Source: Actinomycetota bacterium
Lineage (GTDB): Bacteria > Actinomycetota > Thermoleophilia > Solirubrobacterales > Solirubrobacteraceae
DNA length: 64,000 bases
Assembly (NCBI GenBank): GCA_005883215.1
Contig: VAYS01000015.1
Span: 1 to 64,000 of the forward strand
Reading direction: 5' to 3'
In this document: in pieces, positions 8,734-21,291 of the stretch
Layout: each line of letters begins with the position of its first letter
How positions within the stretch are numbered: the first letter of the stretch is position 1
Notes under the pieces: generated by a model
What the model saw: the letters and a program-made list of their open reading frames with translations, nothing else
What the model was told of the DNA's origin: nothing
Database searches by the model: none
Translations under genes and position numbers: made by a program

Positions 8734-9213
8734 GTGGCCAACATCTACCGTCCGGTGTTCGAGGAGGGCGAGCGCCCGGAGGGGTTTGGCGCCCGGCGGG
8801 CGCGCCTGGGCTACGAGCTGGGCAGCGAGCTGATCGGCTGCAGCCTGTGGGAGCTGCCGGCGGGGCAGGCGGCCTACCCCTACCACTACCACTTCGCCGA
8901 CGAGGAGCTGGTGATCGTCCTGCGCGGCCGGCCGACCCTGCGCACGCCCGCCGGGACGCGAGAGCTCGAGGAGGGAGAGGTGATGCGCTTCCCGCTCGGC
9001 GAGGAGGGGGCCCACCAGATCCTCAACCGCACCGGCGAGCCGGTGACGTTCCTAGCTCTGAGCAGCCACGGACGCCCGGACATCGTCGTCCGCCCGGACT
9101 CCAACACGCTTGGCGTCGGGGAGCGCCTTCCGCGGGGTGGAGGCCTGCGTGCGGTCTTTCGTCGCGAGGACGCGGTCGACTACTGGGATCGTGAAGGACC
9201 GCCCGAGGTCTAG
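8734..9213 (+). CDS. Cupin-domain protein
   Basis: 159 residues with a single double-stranded beta-helix. Cupin motif 1 reads YPYHYHFADEELVIVLRG (His-x-His and a Glu as metal ligands), and motif 2 covers FPLGEEGAHQILN. The C-terminal tail contains DAVDYWDRE, seen in several cupins annotated as sugar or metal-binding proteins. Probable role is small-molecule binding or isomerisation; no substrate can be named. GTG start, with almost no space to the divergent NlpC/P60 gene. Confidence 0.82.
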   Translation: MANIYRPVFEEGERPEGFGARRARLGYELGSELIGCSLWELPAGQAAYPYHYHFADEELVIVLRGRPTLRTPAGTRELEEGEVMRFPLGEEGAHQILNRTGEPVTFLALSSHGRPDIVVRPDSNTLGVGERLPRGGGLRAVFRREDAVDYWDREGPPEV

Positions 9214-9250
9214 GCGGGGTCCGGCCGTCGCGCCGAGCCCGCGGCGAGCG

Positions 9251-10096
9251 TCACTGCGGCAGCGCGAGCAGGCCGGCGATCCCCAGGCCGAACACGACGA
9301 GCGCCACCCACGAGTCGGCCCCCAGGCGCAGGATCCGCCGGGACGGGCGCGCGATCACCCCGGCCGCGAAGACCGCGGTCAGCGCAATGCCCAGCGCGGC
9401 CAGCCAGCTATTTAGATCGCCGGCCGCGGGCAGGACGGCCCGTCCCGCGATCAGGTCGGCGAGCAAGAAGATGCACAGCTGAAAGGCGTTTCCGCCGAAG
9501 ATGTCTCCCATCGCCAGCTGGTGGTCGCCGATCCGCACCGCGCTCACGCCCGAGCTGATCTCGGGCAGCGCGGTGGCGACCGCCAGCACCGTGGCCCCGA
9601 GCGGCGCCTTGCGCACCCGGTTGAGCACGAGGATTCCACCTAGCCACAGGACCACGATGGCCAGCGAGGCCGGGCTGACCGGCCCCAGGGCGATCGAGCG
9701 CGGCAGCAGGGCGCCCAGCAGGACGCCGACCGCGACCAGGATCACCAGCGCCCCCTCCAGGACGGGCACCAGCGAGCCCACCAGGTAGGTGAGCGGCCGC
9801 TCGCCCTCGACCACCGCGTCGCAGATCACCAGCACCATCGTCTGGACGGCGATGCCGCCGATCAGGTTCCCGGCGGCCAGGTCGAGGTTTCCCTTGGCCG
9901 CCGCCGAGACGGTGATCGCCAGCTCGGGCAGGCTGCCCGCGATCGCCAGCAGCACCATCCCGCCCAGCGCCTCCCCGAGGCCGAAGCGGCGGTCGAGCAC
10001 GTCGGTGTTACGGGCCAGCGAGGTGCCCGCCACCCACGTGGCGATCACGGCCACCGAGAAGATGCCCACTAGGGGAATCGTGGCCAGCGAGGTCAT
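9251..10096 (-). CDS. Sodium/calcium exchanger (CaCA superfamily) membrane protein
   Basis: 281 residues and about ten membrane helices. Two inverted alpha-repeats are visible: GGMVLLAIAGSLPELAITVSAAAKGNLDLAAGNLIGG in the first half, given here by its key groups (SLPE, GNLIGG), and ATALPEISSGVSAVRIGDHQLAMGDIFGGNAFQ in the second (ALPE, GDIFGGN). The Pro-Glu pair in each repeat is the ion-binding site in this superfamily. It exchanges a cation, often Ca2+, against Na+ or H+. It is somewhat shorter than canonical exchangers. Divergent from ettA by 120 bp. Confidence 0.85.
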   Translation of the reverse strand: MTSLATIPLVGIFSVAVIATWVAGTSLARNTDVLDRRFGLGEALGGMVLLAIAGSLPELAITVSAAAKGNLDLAAGNLIGGIAVQTMVLVICDAVVEGERPLTYLVGSLVPVLEGALVILVAVGVLLGALLPRSIALGPVSPASLAIVVLWLGGILVLNRVRKAPLGATVLAVATALPEISSGVSAVRIGDHQLAMGDIFGGNAFQLCIFLLADLIAGRAVLPAAGDLNSWLAALGIALTAVFAAGVIARPSRRILRLGADSWVALVVFGLGIAGLLALPQ

Positions 10097-10216
10097 CTGT
10101 CAGGCGGGTACCCGCGCGCCGCGATCAAAAGACGCCGGGCGCGCCGGGCGCCGCTGCCGGGCGCGACCGAAGCGGTGGCCGCGGCCGCCGAGCGGCCGGC
10201 CCCTATCCTGCGGCGC

Positions 10217-11872
<1,656 letters not shown>

Positions 11873-11912
11873 CCGGCACAGGCCGCGCGATCCAGCGGGC
11901 GCGACCAAAGGC

Positions 11913-11934
11913 CCGCGCCCGGCTCCGGGCGCGG
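11913..11934 (+). terminator. GC-rich hairpin downstream of ettA
   Basis: The arms CCGCGCCCGG and CCGGGCGCGG are perfect complements, 10 bp, separated by only CT, so the real loop is about four to six bases. It starts 40 bp after the ettA stop. There is no T-run. The remainder of the 287-bp gap up to 12159 shows no gene. Confidence 0.5.
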
Positions 11935-12070
11935 TGTCCGCGACGGCGAAGCAGGCGGCGCCAGTAGCTCACGGGCGGGGGCCGGCAGGGCCCACCTCGG
12001 CGCCCAGCGCAAAGACGAACACGGCGGCGATCACTGCTCTGCCAGCATCGGCTCGCCGCCCCCATCGCCT

Positions 12071-12088
12071 TAGTCGAACACTCGACTA
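12071..12088. promoter_or_regulatory. Perfect 7-bp inverted repeat upstream of an NTF2-like gene
   Basis: TAGTCGA and TCGACTA are separated by four bases, 72 bp before the start codon at 12160. Its symmetry and size suit a dimeric regulator, but it does not match the actinobacterial LexA box (CGAAC-N4-GTTCG). Function is inferred only. Confidence 0.35.
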
Positions 12089-12159
12089 CACGCAAATGGG
12101 GAGGGGCGAAGGCCTAGCCGCGACGCCGGGGCGCCCGTCCGGGCACATACTGTCTGGCG

Positions 12160-12561
12160 ATGTCGAGCGAGAACGTCGAGCTCGTGCGCTCGATCTACGA
12201 CGCCTGGCGCGAGGGCAGGTCCGCCCGCGGTCATCTCGATCCGGACATCGAGTACGTCAATCCGCCCGATGCAGTAGAGCCCGGCACGATTCGAGGCGCG
12301 GCGAGCTTCGGCCGCATCCGCGACGCCTACGACGACGTCCGCATCGAGCCCCTGGAGCTCATCGACGCCGGCGAGGAGGTGGTGGTCATCGCCACCGTTC
12401 ACGCGACTGGGCGGGGGAGCGGGGTGCCGATCGAGTGGCACCACGGCTACATCTGGACGATCCGCGGCGACCGGGCGGTTCGCTTTCGCTGGTTTAACGA
12501 TCCCGCCCAGGCGCTCGCCGCCGCCGGGGTCGGGCGCCGGCGCGGGCCCTCGCGGGGCTAG
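12160..12561 (+). CDS. SnoaL-like/NTF2-fold protein
   Basis: 133 residues. ENVELVRSIYDAWREG is the usual first helix of small NTF2-like proteins; DPDIEYVNPPDAVEPGTIRG and the strands VVVIATVHATGRGSGVPIEW and HGYIWTIRGDRAVRFRWFND complete the cone fold. Members include polyketide cyclases, isomerases and many uncharacterised stress-related proteins. There are no signal peptide and no neighbours suggesting a pathway. Its last four bases overlap the stop of the converging epimerase gene. Confidence 0.75.
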   Translation: MSSENVELVRSIYDAWREGRSARGHLDPDIEYVNPPDAVEPGTIRGAASFGRIRDAYDDVRIEPLELIDAGEEVVVIATVHATGRGSGVPIEWHHGYIWTIRGDRAVRFRWFNDPAQALAAAGVGRRRGPSRG

Positions 12562-13514
12562 CCGGCCAGAGCCGCGAGCGCCCGGCGCCGCCGGGTCGCT
12601 TCGTCGATCTGCCGCGCCAGGCCGGCCGACAGCTTCGTCGCGGGCTCGAAGCCGAGCTCCTCGCGCGCCCGTGTGGTATCGGCCCACGTGTCGCGCACAT
12701 CCCCGAGTTTGGCTTCCTCGAAGCGCAGGCTGAGCTCACCGCTGGCGCTGCGCAGCTCGTCCAGCACGCTCAGCAGGGTCTGGGGATCGCTCGAGGCGAC
12801 GTTGTAGACGCCGCCGGGGCGGCCTCGCTCGGCGGCGGCGATCGTGGCGGTGACGACATCCTCGACGTAGGTGAAGTCACGCAGCTGGCTGCCGTCGCCG
12901 TAGACCGGGATCTCACGCCCCTGGGCGGCCGCCTCGATGAAGCGGGCCAGTCCCATGTCTGGCCGCTGGCGGGGACCGTAGACCGTGAAGTAGCGCAGGC
13001 CGACCACCGCCAGTCCGTGCGCCTGGGCGTAGGCTCCGGCCAGCACCTCGGTCATTACCTTGGTGGCCCCGTAGGGTGAGATCGGCCGAAGGCGCGTCTC
13101 CTCGGTCACCGGCAGGTGCTCGGCGTCGCCATAGACGCTGGACGAGGAGGCGAAGACCACGCGCAGGTCGCGCCCCGCGCAGGCGTCGAGCAGGGTCTTG
13201 GTCCCGTGCACGTTGGAGTGCACGTAGTCCTCGAAGTCGCTCCACGAGTCTCGTACCCCCGGCCGCGCCGCGAGGTGAAACACCCATCCGACTTGGTCGG
13301 TTAGCTCTGGCAGCGCAGCCCCCAGCAGGTCGGCCTCGTGGAAGGTGAACTTGGGATGGGCCCGCGGACCCTCCAAGTTGAGCTCCTTGAGCTCGCGGGC
13401 GTAGTGGGGGGTGAACGAGTCCACGCCGTGGACCGCATGGCCGGCGTCAAGCAGCGACTCGCACAGATGCGAGCCGACGAATCCAGCTGCTCCGGTGACT
13501 AGAACGGGCCTCAT
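12558..13514 (-). CDS. NAD-dependent nucleotide-sugar epimerase/dehydratase (SDR)
   Basis: 318 residues of an extended short-chain dehydrogenase. The nucleotide-binding motif is GAAGFVGSH (residues 7-15), the catalytic Ser is in FASSSSVYGD and the Tyr-Lys pair in SPYGATK. The segment YFTVYGPRQRPDMGLARFI is typical of UDP-glucuronate/UDP-glucose 4-epimerases. It probably supplies a nucleotide sugar to the polysaccharide locus that starts 8 kb downstream, but its exact substrate is not visible. The HAD phosphatase lies 39 bp upstream on the same strand. Confidence 0.88.
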   Translation of the reverse strand: MRPVLVTGAAGFVGSHLCESLLDAGHAVHGVDSFTPHYARELKELNLEGPRAHPKFTFHEADLLGAALPELTDQVGWVFHLAARPGVRDSWSDFEDYVHSNVHGTKTLLDACAGRDLRVVFASSSSVYGDAEHLPVTEETRLRPISPYGATKVMTEVLAGAYAQAHGLAVVGLRYFTVYGPRQRPDMGLARFIEAAAQGREIPVYGDGSQLRDFTYVEDVVTATIAAAERGRPGGVYNVASSDPQTLLSVLDELRSASGELSLRFEEAKLGDVRDTWADTTRAREELGFEPATKLSAGLARQIDEATRRRRALAALAG

Positions 13515-13553
13515 GTCCGGTCGGGAGGATGGCCGGCGTTCCCCGGCCGCCGG

Positions 13554-14261
13554 CTAGTCTACGGCCGCGCGCGATCCGGTCAGCCGCCCCAGTAGCAGCT
13601 CGCGCAGGCGGGCCGGGTCCGGGGCGAAGGCGTCGGCGTCGCCCAGATCCTCGCTCCCATGCGGGCCCGTACCCACGGCGATGCAGAGCACGCCGTCGGC
13701 GTGGGCGCAGGCGATGTCGCGCGGCGTATCGCCGATCAGGATCGTCTGCTGGCGGGGATGGGGAAGGCCATCGGCGCCCGCGCGGCGGCGGGCGAGCGCC
13801 GGCAGCTCGGTGCGATCCTCGGCGTCGGAGCCGAAGGCCCCCTGCCCCGGCGCGAAGTGCACCCCCAGGCCCGAGCGCGCCAGCTTCAACCGGGCGATCG
13901 GCTCGAGGTTGCCGGTGACCAGCGACAGTGTGACCCCCGGACGCCGGGCGAGCTCCTCGAGCAGCTCGGGAATGCCGGCGATCACGAACTCGGCCAGCGA
14001 GGGCGGACACAGACGCGAGTACTCACGCGCACAGGCGGCGCGAAAGTCCATCACCCCGTCGTCGATGCGCCCGGCCGAGACGCCGCTGTCGAGCAGGATG
14101 GCCCGCGCGATCTCCATGTCGGTGCGCCCGGCCGGGTCGACGTGGGCACCGGCCGGGTCGGCGAGGCCATAGACGTCGCCCAGGGCGGCGTGCAGCGCCT
14201 GGCGATGCGCGCGCGTGGCGCCCGACATGAGCGTGCCGTCGATGTCGAAGAGCAGCAGCAC
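13554..14261 (-). CDS. HAD-superfamily hydrolase (phosphoglycolate-phosphatase-like)
   Basis: 235 residues starting at a GTG 14261, directly before the first HAD motif LLFDIDGTLM (nucleophile and acid Asp). Motif II is SLVTGN, motif III includes ARLKLARSGLG, and motif IV is ILIGDTPRDIACA. A cap domain of about 90 residues lies between motifs I and II, as in Gph/beta-phosphoglucomutase-like members. It hydrolyses a small phosphate ester in the cytoplasm. The longer frame upstream of 14261 is Arg/Pro-rich and not protein-like. Same strand as the epimerase. Confidence 0.85.
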   Translation of the reverse strand: MLLLFDIDGTLMSGATRAHRQALHAALGDVYGLADPAGAHVDPAGRTDMEIARAILLDSGVSAGRIDDGVMDFRAACAREYSRLCPPSLAEFVIAGIPELLEELARRPGVTLSLVTGNLEPIARLKLARSGLGVHFAPGQGAFGSDAEDRTELPALARRRAGADGLPHPRQQTILIGDTPRDIACAHADGVLCIAVGTGPHGSEDLGDADAFAPDPARLRELLLGRLTGSRAAVD

Positions 14262-14290
14262 GCCGCCGTTGTCGTGCGGCGGCCCTGGGG

Positions 14291-14752
14291 CTACCACGCC
14301 CCGCCGAGGCAGCCGCCCGCGGTCTTTTTTGCTTGGCAGGTGCGCCTGATGCGCGCGGAGGGATCCTTGGCCAGGACGAAGAGATTGCCCGAGCGCGAGT
14401 GGGCGGTGATGGAATAGCTCTGGGCGGCTGTCTTGATCTGGAGCTGGCCGGGGCCGGAACCGAGCGGCGGTGCCGAGCCTCCCGCGGCGGCCAGCTGGGC
14501 CGGGGTTTCGCAACCCCGATACGTCTGCGCGTCGACGAAACAAGCCTCCAGGCGGGTCTCGGCGTTAAGGGCGGCCTCCTTGGCCTGGGCGTCCTGGGCC
14601 CTGGCCTGCCCCGAAGCCGAGTTCGATCCCCCGCACCCGGCGAGCACAACCCCGCTCACCGCGACCACCAGCCGCGGCGCGAGTCCACGGGCCGCCCGAC
14701 GGCGGCGAGGACCAGACCAGCTCCGCCCATCCTCAGCGGGCAAACGTCTCAT
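14291..14752 (-). CDS. Lipoprotein with a pilin-like C-terminal domain
   Basis: 153 residues. A basic N-terminus and hydrophobic segment end in the lipobox LAGC, so the mature protein would be lipid-anchored. The remainder (AALNAETRLEACFVDAQTY to the end) has the order seen in the globular part of thermoleophilian type IV pilin-like proteins: an amphipathic helix, C-x-n-GC pair, a YSITAHSRSGNLFVL strand pair and a terminal RTC...GGC-x-x-AW disulfide region. The function is unknown. The start at 14752 overlaps the end of the M42 peptidase gene by 20 bp, suggesting co-transcription. The pilin comparison is from memory of the family, not alignment. Confidence 0.55.
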   Translation of the reverse strand: MRRLPAEDGRSWSGPRRRRAARGLAPRLVVAVSGVVLAGCGGSNSASGQARAQDAQAKEAALNAETRLEACFVDAQTYRGCETPAQLAAAGGSAPPLGSGPGQLQIKTAAQSYSITAHSRSGNLFVLAKDPSARIRRTCQAKKTAGGCLGGAW

Positions 14753-15791
14753 CGCGGGGAAGCTTAAGGGCGACGGCAGCAATGAGCCTGGCCGTCGCCT
14801 CGACGTCATCGAGCGCCACCAGCTCGACCGGGGAGTGCATGTAGCGCAGCGGGATCGACACCAGCCCCGTGGGCACCCCGGACCGCGAGAGCTGCACGGC
14901 GTCGGCATCGGTGCCCGTGGCCCGGGCGGTGGCCTCGATGGTGTGATCTATCGAGTCGGCCTCGGCGGCCGCCAGCAGCAGCTCGAACACGCGCGGATGA
15001 AGGGTGGCGCCGCGCGCCAGGGTGGGGCCGCTCCCCAGCTCGTGGCGCCCGTACTCCTTGACCTCGACGCCCGGCGCGTCGGTGGCGTGGGTGACGTCGA
15101 CCACGATCGCCACGTCCGGGCGCAGAGCGTAGGCGCTCGTCTGGGCTCCGCCGAGGGTGACCTCCTCTTGGGCGTTGGCGACGGCCACCACCTCGCCGGG
15201 GGCGCCGCCCGCCGCGGCGACCAGCCGCGCCGCCTCCAGGGCCACGAAGGCGCCCAGGCGATTGTCCAGGGCCCGCGAGACGACGCGCCGGTTGGGCAGC
15301 TCGACCGGGTCGGCGTCGATCACGGCCACATCGCCCACCCGCACCAGCTCCTCGGCTTGGCCCCGATCGCGGGCGCCGATGTCGATGTGCAGCTCGCGCA
15401 GCTCGGGCACCTTCTTGCGCTCCTCCTCGCGCAGCAGGTGGACCGGCTTGCGCCCCACCACGCCGGGCAGTCCGCCGCCGAGGGCCAGCAGCCGCACGCG
15501 CTGGCCCACCAGGATCTGTGCGTCCCAGCCGCCCAACGCCCGGAACCAGAGAAAGCCCTGGTCGTCGACGTGGGTGACGATCAGCCCGATCTCGTCGATG
15601 TGCCCGAACACCGCCAGCCGCGGGCCCTGGCCCGTGCCCCGGACCGTGGCGGCGGCCGAGCCCACCAGGTCGGAGGCCACCTCGTCGGCAAATCCCTCGG
15701 CCGCCGTGCGCCACACGGCGACGGGCGCGGTTTCATACCCCGACGGGCCCGCGGCGGCGAGCAGATCGGCGAGCAGCTGGGGGACTGCCAT
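14733..15791 (-). CDS. M42 family metallopeptidase
   Basis: 352 residues of the M42 glutamyl aminopeptidase/endoglucanase-type family, which removes N-terminal residues from peptides with a two-metal site. Visible metal ligands and catalytic residues: GHIDEIG (His, Asp), SRALDNRLGA (bridging Asp), NAQEEVTLGGA (Glu pair), VVDVTHATD (Asp) and RYMHSPVE (His). The substrate-binding loop lies between about 90 and 170. Start ATG 15791; a longer upstream frame runs through the divergent CDF gene and is not coding. Cytoplasmic by sequence. Confidence 0.92.
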   Translation of the reverse strand: MAVPQLLADLLAAAGPSGYETAPVAVWRTAAEGFADEVASDLVGSAAATVRGTGQGPRLAVFGHIDEIGLIVTHVDDQGFLWFRALGGWDAQILVGQRVRLLALGGGLPGVVGRKPVHLLREEERKKVPELRELHIDIGARDRGQAEELVRVGDVAVIDADPVELPNRRVVSRALDNRLGAFVALEAARLVAAAGGAPGEVVAVANAQEEVTLGGAQTSAYALRPDVAIVVDVTHATDAPGVEVKEYGRHELGSGPTLARGATLHPRVFELLLAAAEADSIDHTIEATARATGTDADAVQLSRSGVPTGLVSIPLRYMHSPVELVALDDVEATARLIAAVALKLPRDETFAR

Positions 15792-15842
15792 GGCGGGGCA
15801 GGTTATGGCGTGCGCGAGGCGGGCGCGGTTAGGCTCAGGACA

Positions 15843-16856
15843 GTGTCCGCGGGCCATTCGCACCAGCCCTCCGCCCCCTGGCCCGGGCCGTCCGCCTCGC
15901 CCGCCGGCGCCGACCGCCGCCGGCTGGCGGTGGCGCTGGGGCTGATCGTGGGCTTCATGGCGGTCGAGGTGGCCGCCGGGATCCTGGCCTCCTCGCTCGC
16001 GCTGCTGTCCGACGCCGCCCACATGCTCACCGACGCGCTGGCGATCGGGCTGGCGCTGACCGCCGCCGCGCTCGCCGGGCGCCCGGCGCGCGGCCCGTTC
16101 ACCTTCGGGCTGCCGCGGGCGGAGATCCTCTCCGCCCAGGCCAACGGCGCTCTGCTGTTCGGGCTGGCGCTGCTGATCACCTACCAGGGCATCGACCGCC
16201 TAGTCTCGCCCCAACGGGTCGATGGCGCGACCGTGCTGGTGGTGGCGCTGGTCGGCGTCGCGATCAACCTGGCGGCCGCGCGCGTCCTGGCGGGCGAGGG
16301 CCCGTCGTCGCCCGCCGAGGGGAACGCCCCCGCCGAGGGGCACGCGCCCGCTGCGGGCGCGCCGCGACGTCGCTCCCTCAACGTGGAGGGCGCCCTGGCC
16401 CATGTGATCAGCGACCTGGCGGCGTTCATCGCCACCGCGCTGGCCGGCTTGCTGATCCTCGCCGCCGGCTGGCGCCGGGCCGATGGAGCGGCGGCGCTGG
16501 TGGTGGCCGCGATCATGCTGTGGGGCGCCTGGAATCTGCTGCGGCGCTCGGGGCGGGTGCTGATGGAGGGCTCACCCGAGGGGGTCGATCCGCGCCAGCT
16601 GGGCGAGGCGATGGCCGCCTACCCCGGGGTGGTCGAGGTCCATGACCTGCACGTGTGGGAGCTGACCACCAACTTCCCGGCGCTCTCGGCGCACGTGGTG
16701 GTCGCGGCGGGCGGCGACTGTCACGCCATCCGCGCCGAGCTTGACCAGCTGCTCGCGGCGCGCTTTCACATCACGCACACCACGTTGCAGGTCGAGCACG
16801 AGCACTCGGGCCTGTTGTCGATCGACGACGCGCCCAGAACGCGGGGCGCCCCTTAG
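15843..16856 (+). CDS. Cation diffusion facilitator (Zn/Co-type) exporter
   Basis: 337 residues with GTG start. Six membrane helices carry the transport-site motifs SDAAHMLTDA in helix 2 (HxxxD) and HVISDLAAF in helix 5. A His-containing N-terminus (GHSHQ) and a 40-residue loop between helices 4 and 5 with GNAPAEGHAP are present; the loop is Pro/Ala-rich and not strongly His-rich. The C-terminal cytoplasmic domain reads VVEVHDLHVWELTTNFPALSAHV, the usual dimeric metal-sensing fold. It exports zinc or a similar metal in exchange for H+. Divergent from the M42 gene by 51 bp. Confidence 0.92.
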   Translation: MSAGHSHQPSAPWPGPSASPAGADRRRLAVALGLIVGFMAVEVAAGILASSLALLSDAAHMLTDALAIGLALTAAALAGRPARGPFTFGLPRAEILSAQANGALLFGLALLITYQGIDRLVSPQRVDGATVLVVALVGVAINLAAARVLAGEGPSSPAEGNAPAEGHAPAAGAPRRRSLNVEGALAHVISDLAAFIATALAGLLILAAGWRRADGAAALVVAAIMLWGAWNLLRRSGRVLMEGSPEGVDPRQLGEAMAAYPGVVEVHDLHVWELTTNFPALSAHVVVAAGGDCHAIRAELDQLLAARFHITHTTLQVEHEHSGLLSIDDAPRTRGAP

Positions 16857-16899
16857 TCGCCTGGCGGCCGACCCCCGGGGCGGGCGCCGCCGCCCAGGG

Positions 16900-19779
<2,880 letters not shown>

Positions 19780-19885
19780 GAGTTGGTTGTCCGGGTACCT
19801 GGGGAAGCAGTACCCGGCTGGGGAGCTCAGAAGCGGGCCCCGGTTTGAAGTCTGTCAGGCTCGCGGTGCGCTGAGACGGGCGCAC

Positions 19886-19912
19886 GGCCTCGGGCGCATG
19901 GCACCCGAGGCC
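19886..19912 (-). terminator. 9-bp hairpin downstream of the anti-sigma-type gene
   Basis: GGCCTCGGG and CCCGAGGCC are separated by nine bases, 14 bp beyond the stop of the HATPase gene (minus strand) and upstream of acnA. No T-run. It would insulate acnA from the upstream gene. Confidence 0.45.
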
Positions 19913-19926
19913 CTGGCGACAGCGGA

Positions 19927-20346
19927 CTAGGTGGTGGCCACCGGCTCTTCGGCGCGGACGAAGCGGCCCGAGCGGCGATCCACCTCGAACCACACGCAGG
20001 TGTAGTGCCCGTTCTCCACGCCCCAGGTGCGCGTCAGCTTGTCGACCAGGCGAAGGCCCAAGCCGGCGCGAAATCCGGCCGCCTGGGGCTCGAACCCCTG
20101 ACCGGTGTCGCGCACTTCGACGCGGGCGTAGTCACGGTTCAGGAACGCCTGCACGGCGATCCCGCGCAGCGGCCGGGCGTGGGTGAAGGCGTTGGTCACC
20201 AGCTCGGAGACCAACAGCGACACGGTGTGCTCGAGGTCGGGATCGAGCCCGCCGCCCACGAGCGCCCGGCGGGCGGCCGCCGGGGCGGCCGGGGTGGCCG
20301 GCAGGACGAGCGATACGGTGGGCCTCGTGGGGGCGGTGGTGGGCAT
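19927..20346 (-). CDS. Anti-sigma-factor-type serine kinase (HATPase_c fold)
   Basis: About 139 residues from ATG 20346, with a possible longer start at 20436. The GHKL ATPase N-box is LLVSELVTNAFTHA, followed by VEVRDTGQGFEP (G1 box) and GLGLRLVDKLTRTWGVE (G2 region). This is the layout of SpoIIAB/RsbW-type anti-sigma kinases that are abundant in actinobacteria and often regulated by STAS partners. No anti-anti-sigma or sigma gene adjoins it, so its partner is unknown. Soluble. Confidence 0.82.
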   Translation of the reverse strand: MPTTAPTRPTVSLVLPATPAAPAAARRALVGGGLDPDLEHTVSLLVSELVTNAFTHARPLRGIAVQAFLNRDYARVEVRDTGQGFEPQAAGFRAGLGLRLVDKLTRTWGVENGHYTCVWFEVDRRSGRFVRAEEPVATT

Positions 20347-20478
20347 GGGCACGCCATCTAGAAACCGGCGGATATCGATTTGTTGCCCGTTGACGGGCCA
20401 AGCGAATCGCCCTCGACCAAGACGGCGCGCGATCACCGCCGGGAAGCGGACCGGGGACAGAGTCAGGCGCCCGACATG

Positions 20479-21249
20479 TCAGCCGGTCACGCGCCGGGCC
20501 CCGAGGAACTGGGCCAGGCCGGTCACCTGCTGGCTGAGGGCACCGAAACCCCGGGTACGCAGGGCTTCGGGGAGCTCCTCGCGCTCGAAGACCCGCATCC
20601 CGCTGGCCGCGGTGATCGCCCAGGCGGCCAGGCTGCGGCCGGGCTCGTAGCCGCGTCGGCAGCTGGTGAGCAAGGCCAGACGCCCGCCGGGCCGAAGCAC
20701 CCGGGTCATGTGGTCGAGGGCGCGAAGCGGCCGGGAGAACATGTGCAGGGCGGCAAAGCAGCACACGGCGTCAAACGACTCGGTCCGGAACGGGAGCTCG
20801 ATCGCATCCCCGCGGACGTAGGCGACCTTGGCCGCGTCGGTGTCTCGAATCGCGCGCGCCAGCATGGTGGGCGACGAATCGATCCCCACCGCCAGTCCGC
20901 TGGCCCCCACAGCCGCCGCGAAGTCGCGGGTGAAGTTCCCCGGGCCGCAGGCCACGTCGAGCACCCGCGCGCCCGGACGCAGATCGAGCAGCTCCCGCGC
21001 CATGCCGTGCTCCTCGGACATCGTGGGCCCGGTCAGCCCCTTGGCTAGCTGGCCCGCGATCGGTCGCCACCATCGCTCGTAGACGATCGGCAGGATGGCG
21101 GTGCGCATCAGCGCTTGGCCCGAGCCGGTCGACTCCGGGGCGGCGTGACCGAGCAGGTCCAGGTACCCGCGCGAGACGTCGGGAGCGACCGGGGCGTGGT
21201 CGAGGAGCTCGAGGACGCGCTCGAGGGCCGGGGGCGCGGCTACGGCCAC
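20479..21249 (-). CDS. Class I SAM-dependent methyltransferase
   Basis: 256 residues, GTG start. Motif I VLDVACGPGNFTRDFAAAVG, acidic Asp at the end of strand 2 in AVGIDSSPTML, motif II AYVRGDAIELPF and the post-motif FDAVCCFAALHMFSRP define a UbiE/methyltransferase-11 type fold. About 75 N-terminal residues of helical cap precede it; the MYERWWRPIAGQ-like segment (here IVYERWWRPIAGQL) is seen in actinobacterial members of unknown substrate. Divergent from the polysaccharide locus by 42 bp. Confidence 0.85.
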   Translation of the reverse strand: MAVAAPPALERVLELLDHAPVAPDVSRGYLDLLGHAAPESTGSGQALMRTAILPIVYERWWRPIAGQLAKGLTGPTMSEEHGMARELLDLRPGARVLDVACGPGNFTRDFAAAVGASGLAVGIDSSPTMLARAIRDTDAAKVAYVRGDAIELPFRTESFDAVCCFAALHMFSRPLRALDHMTRVLRPGGRLALLTSCRRGYEPGRSLAAWAITAASGMRVFEREELPEALRTRGFGALSQQVTGLAQFLGARRVTG

Positions 21250-21291
21250 CGGTTGAGACTACGCCCGGCGGCCTTGCGTTTGGATTCTGAC

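Noticed and set aside
12071..12088. Possible LexA/SOS box
   Set aside because: The symmetric TAGTCGA-N4-TCGACTA does not match the CGAAC-N4-GTTCG consensus; kept only as an unassigned inverted repeat.
14433..15842. Very long plus-strand open frame upstream of the CDF exporter
   Set aside because: It is the antisense shadow of the M42 peptidase and lipoprotein genes; the protein is Gly/Arg/His-rich without domains, and the CDF start at 15843 is well placed.
20090..20110. TCGAACCC motif resembling a tRNA T-arm
   Set aside because: It lies in the coding sequence of the anti-sigma-type gene; no acceptor or anticodon stem is present around it.
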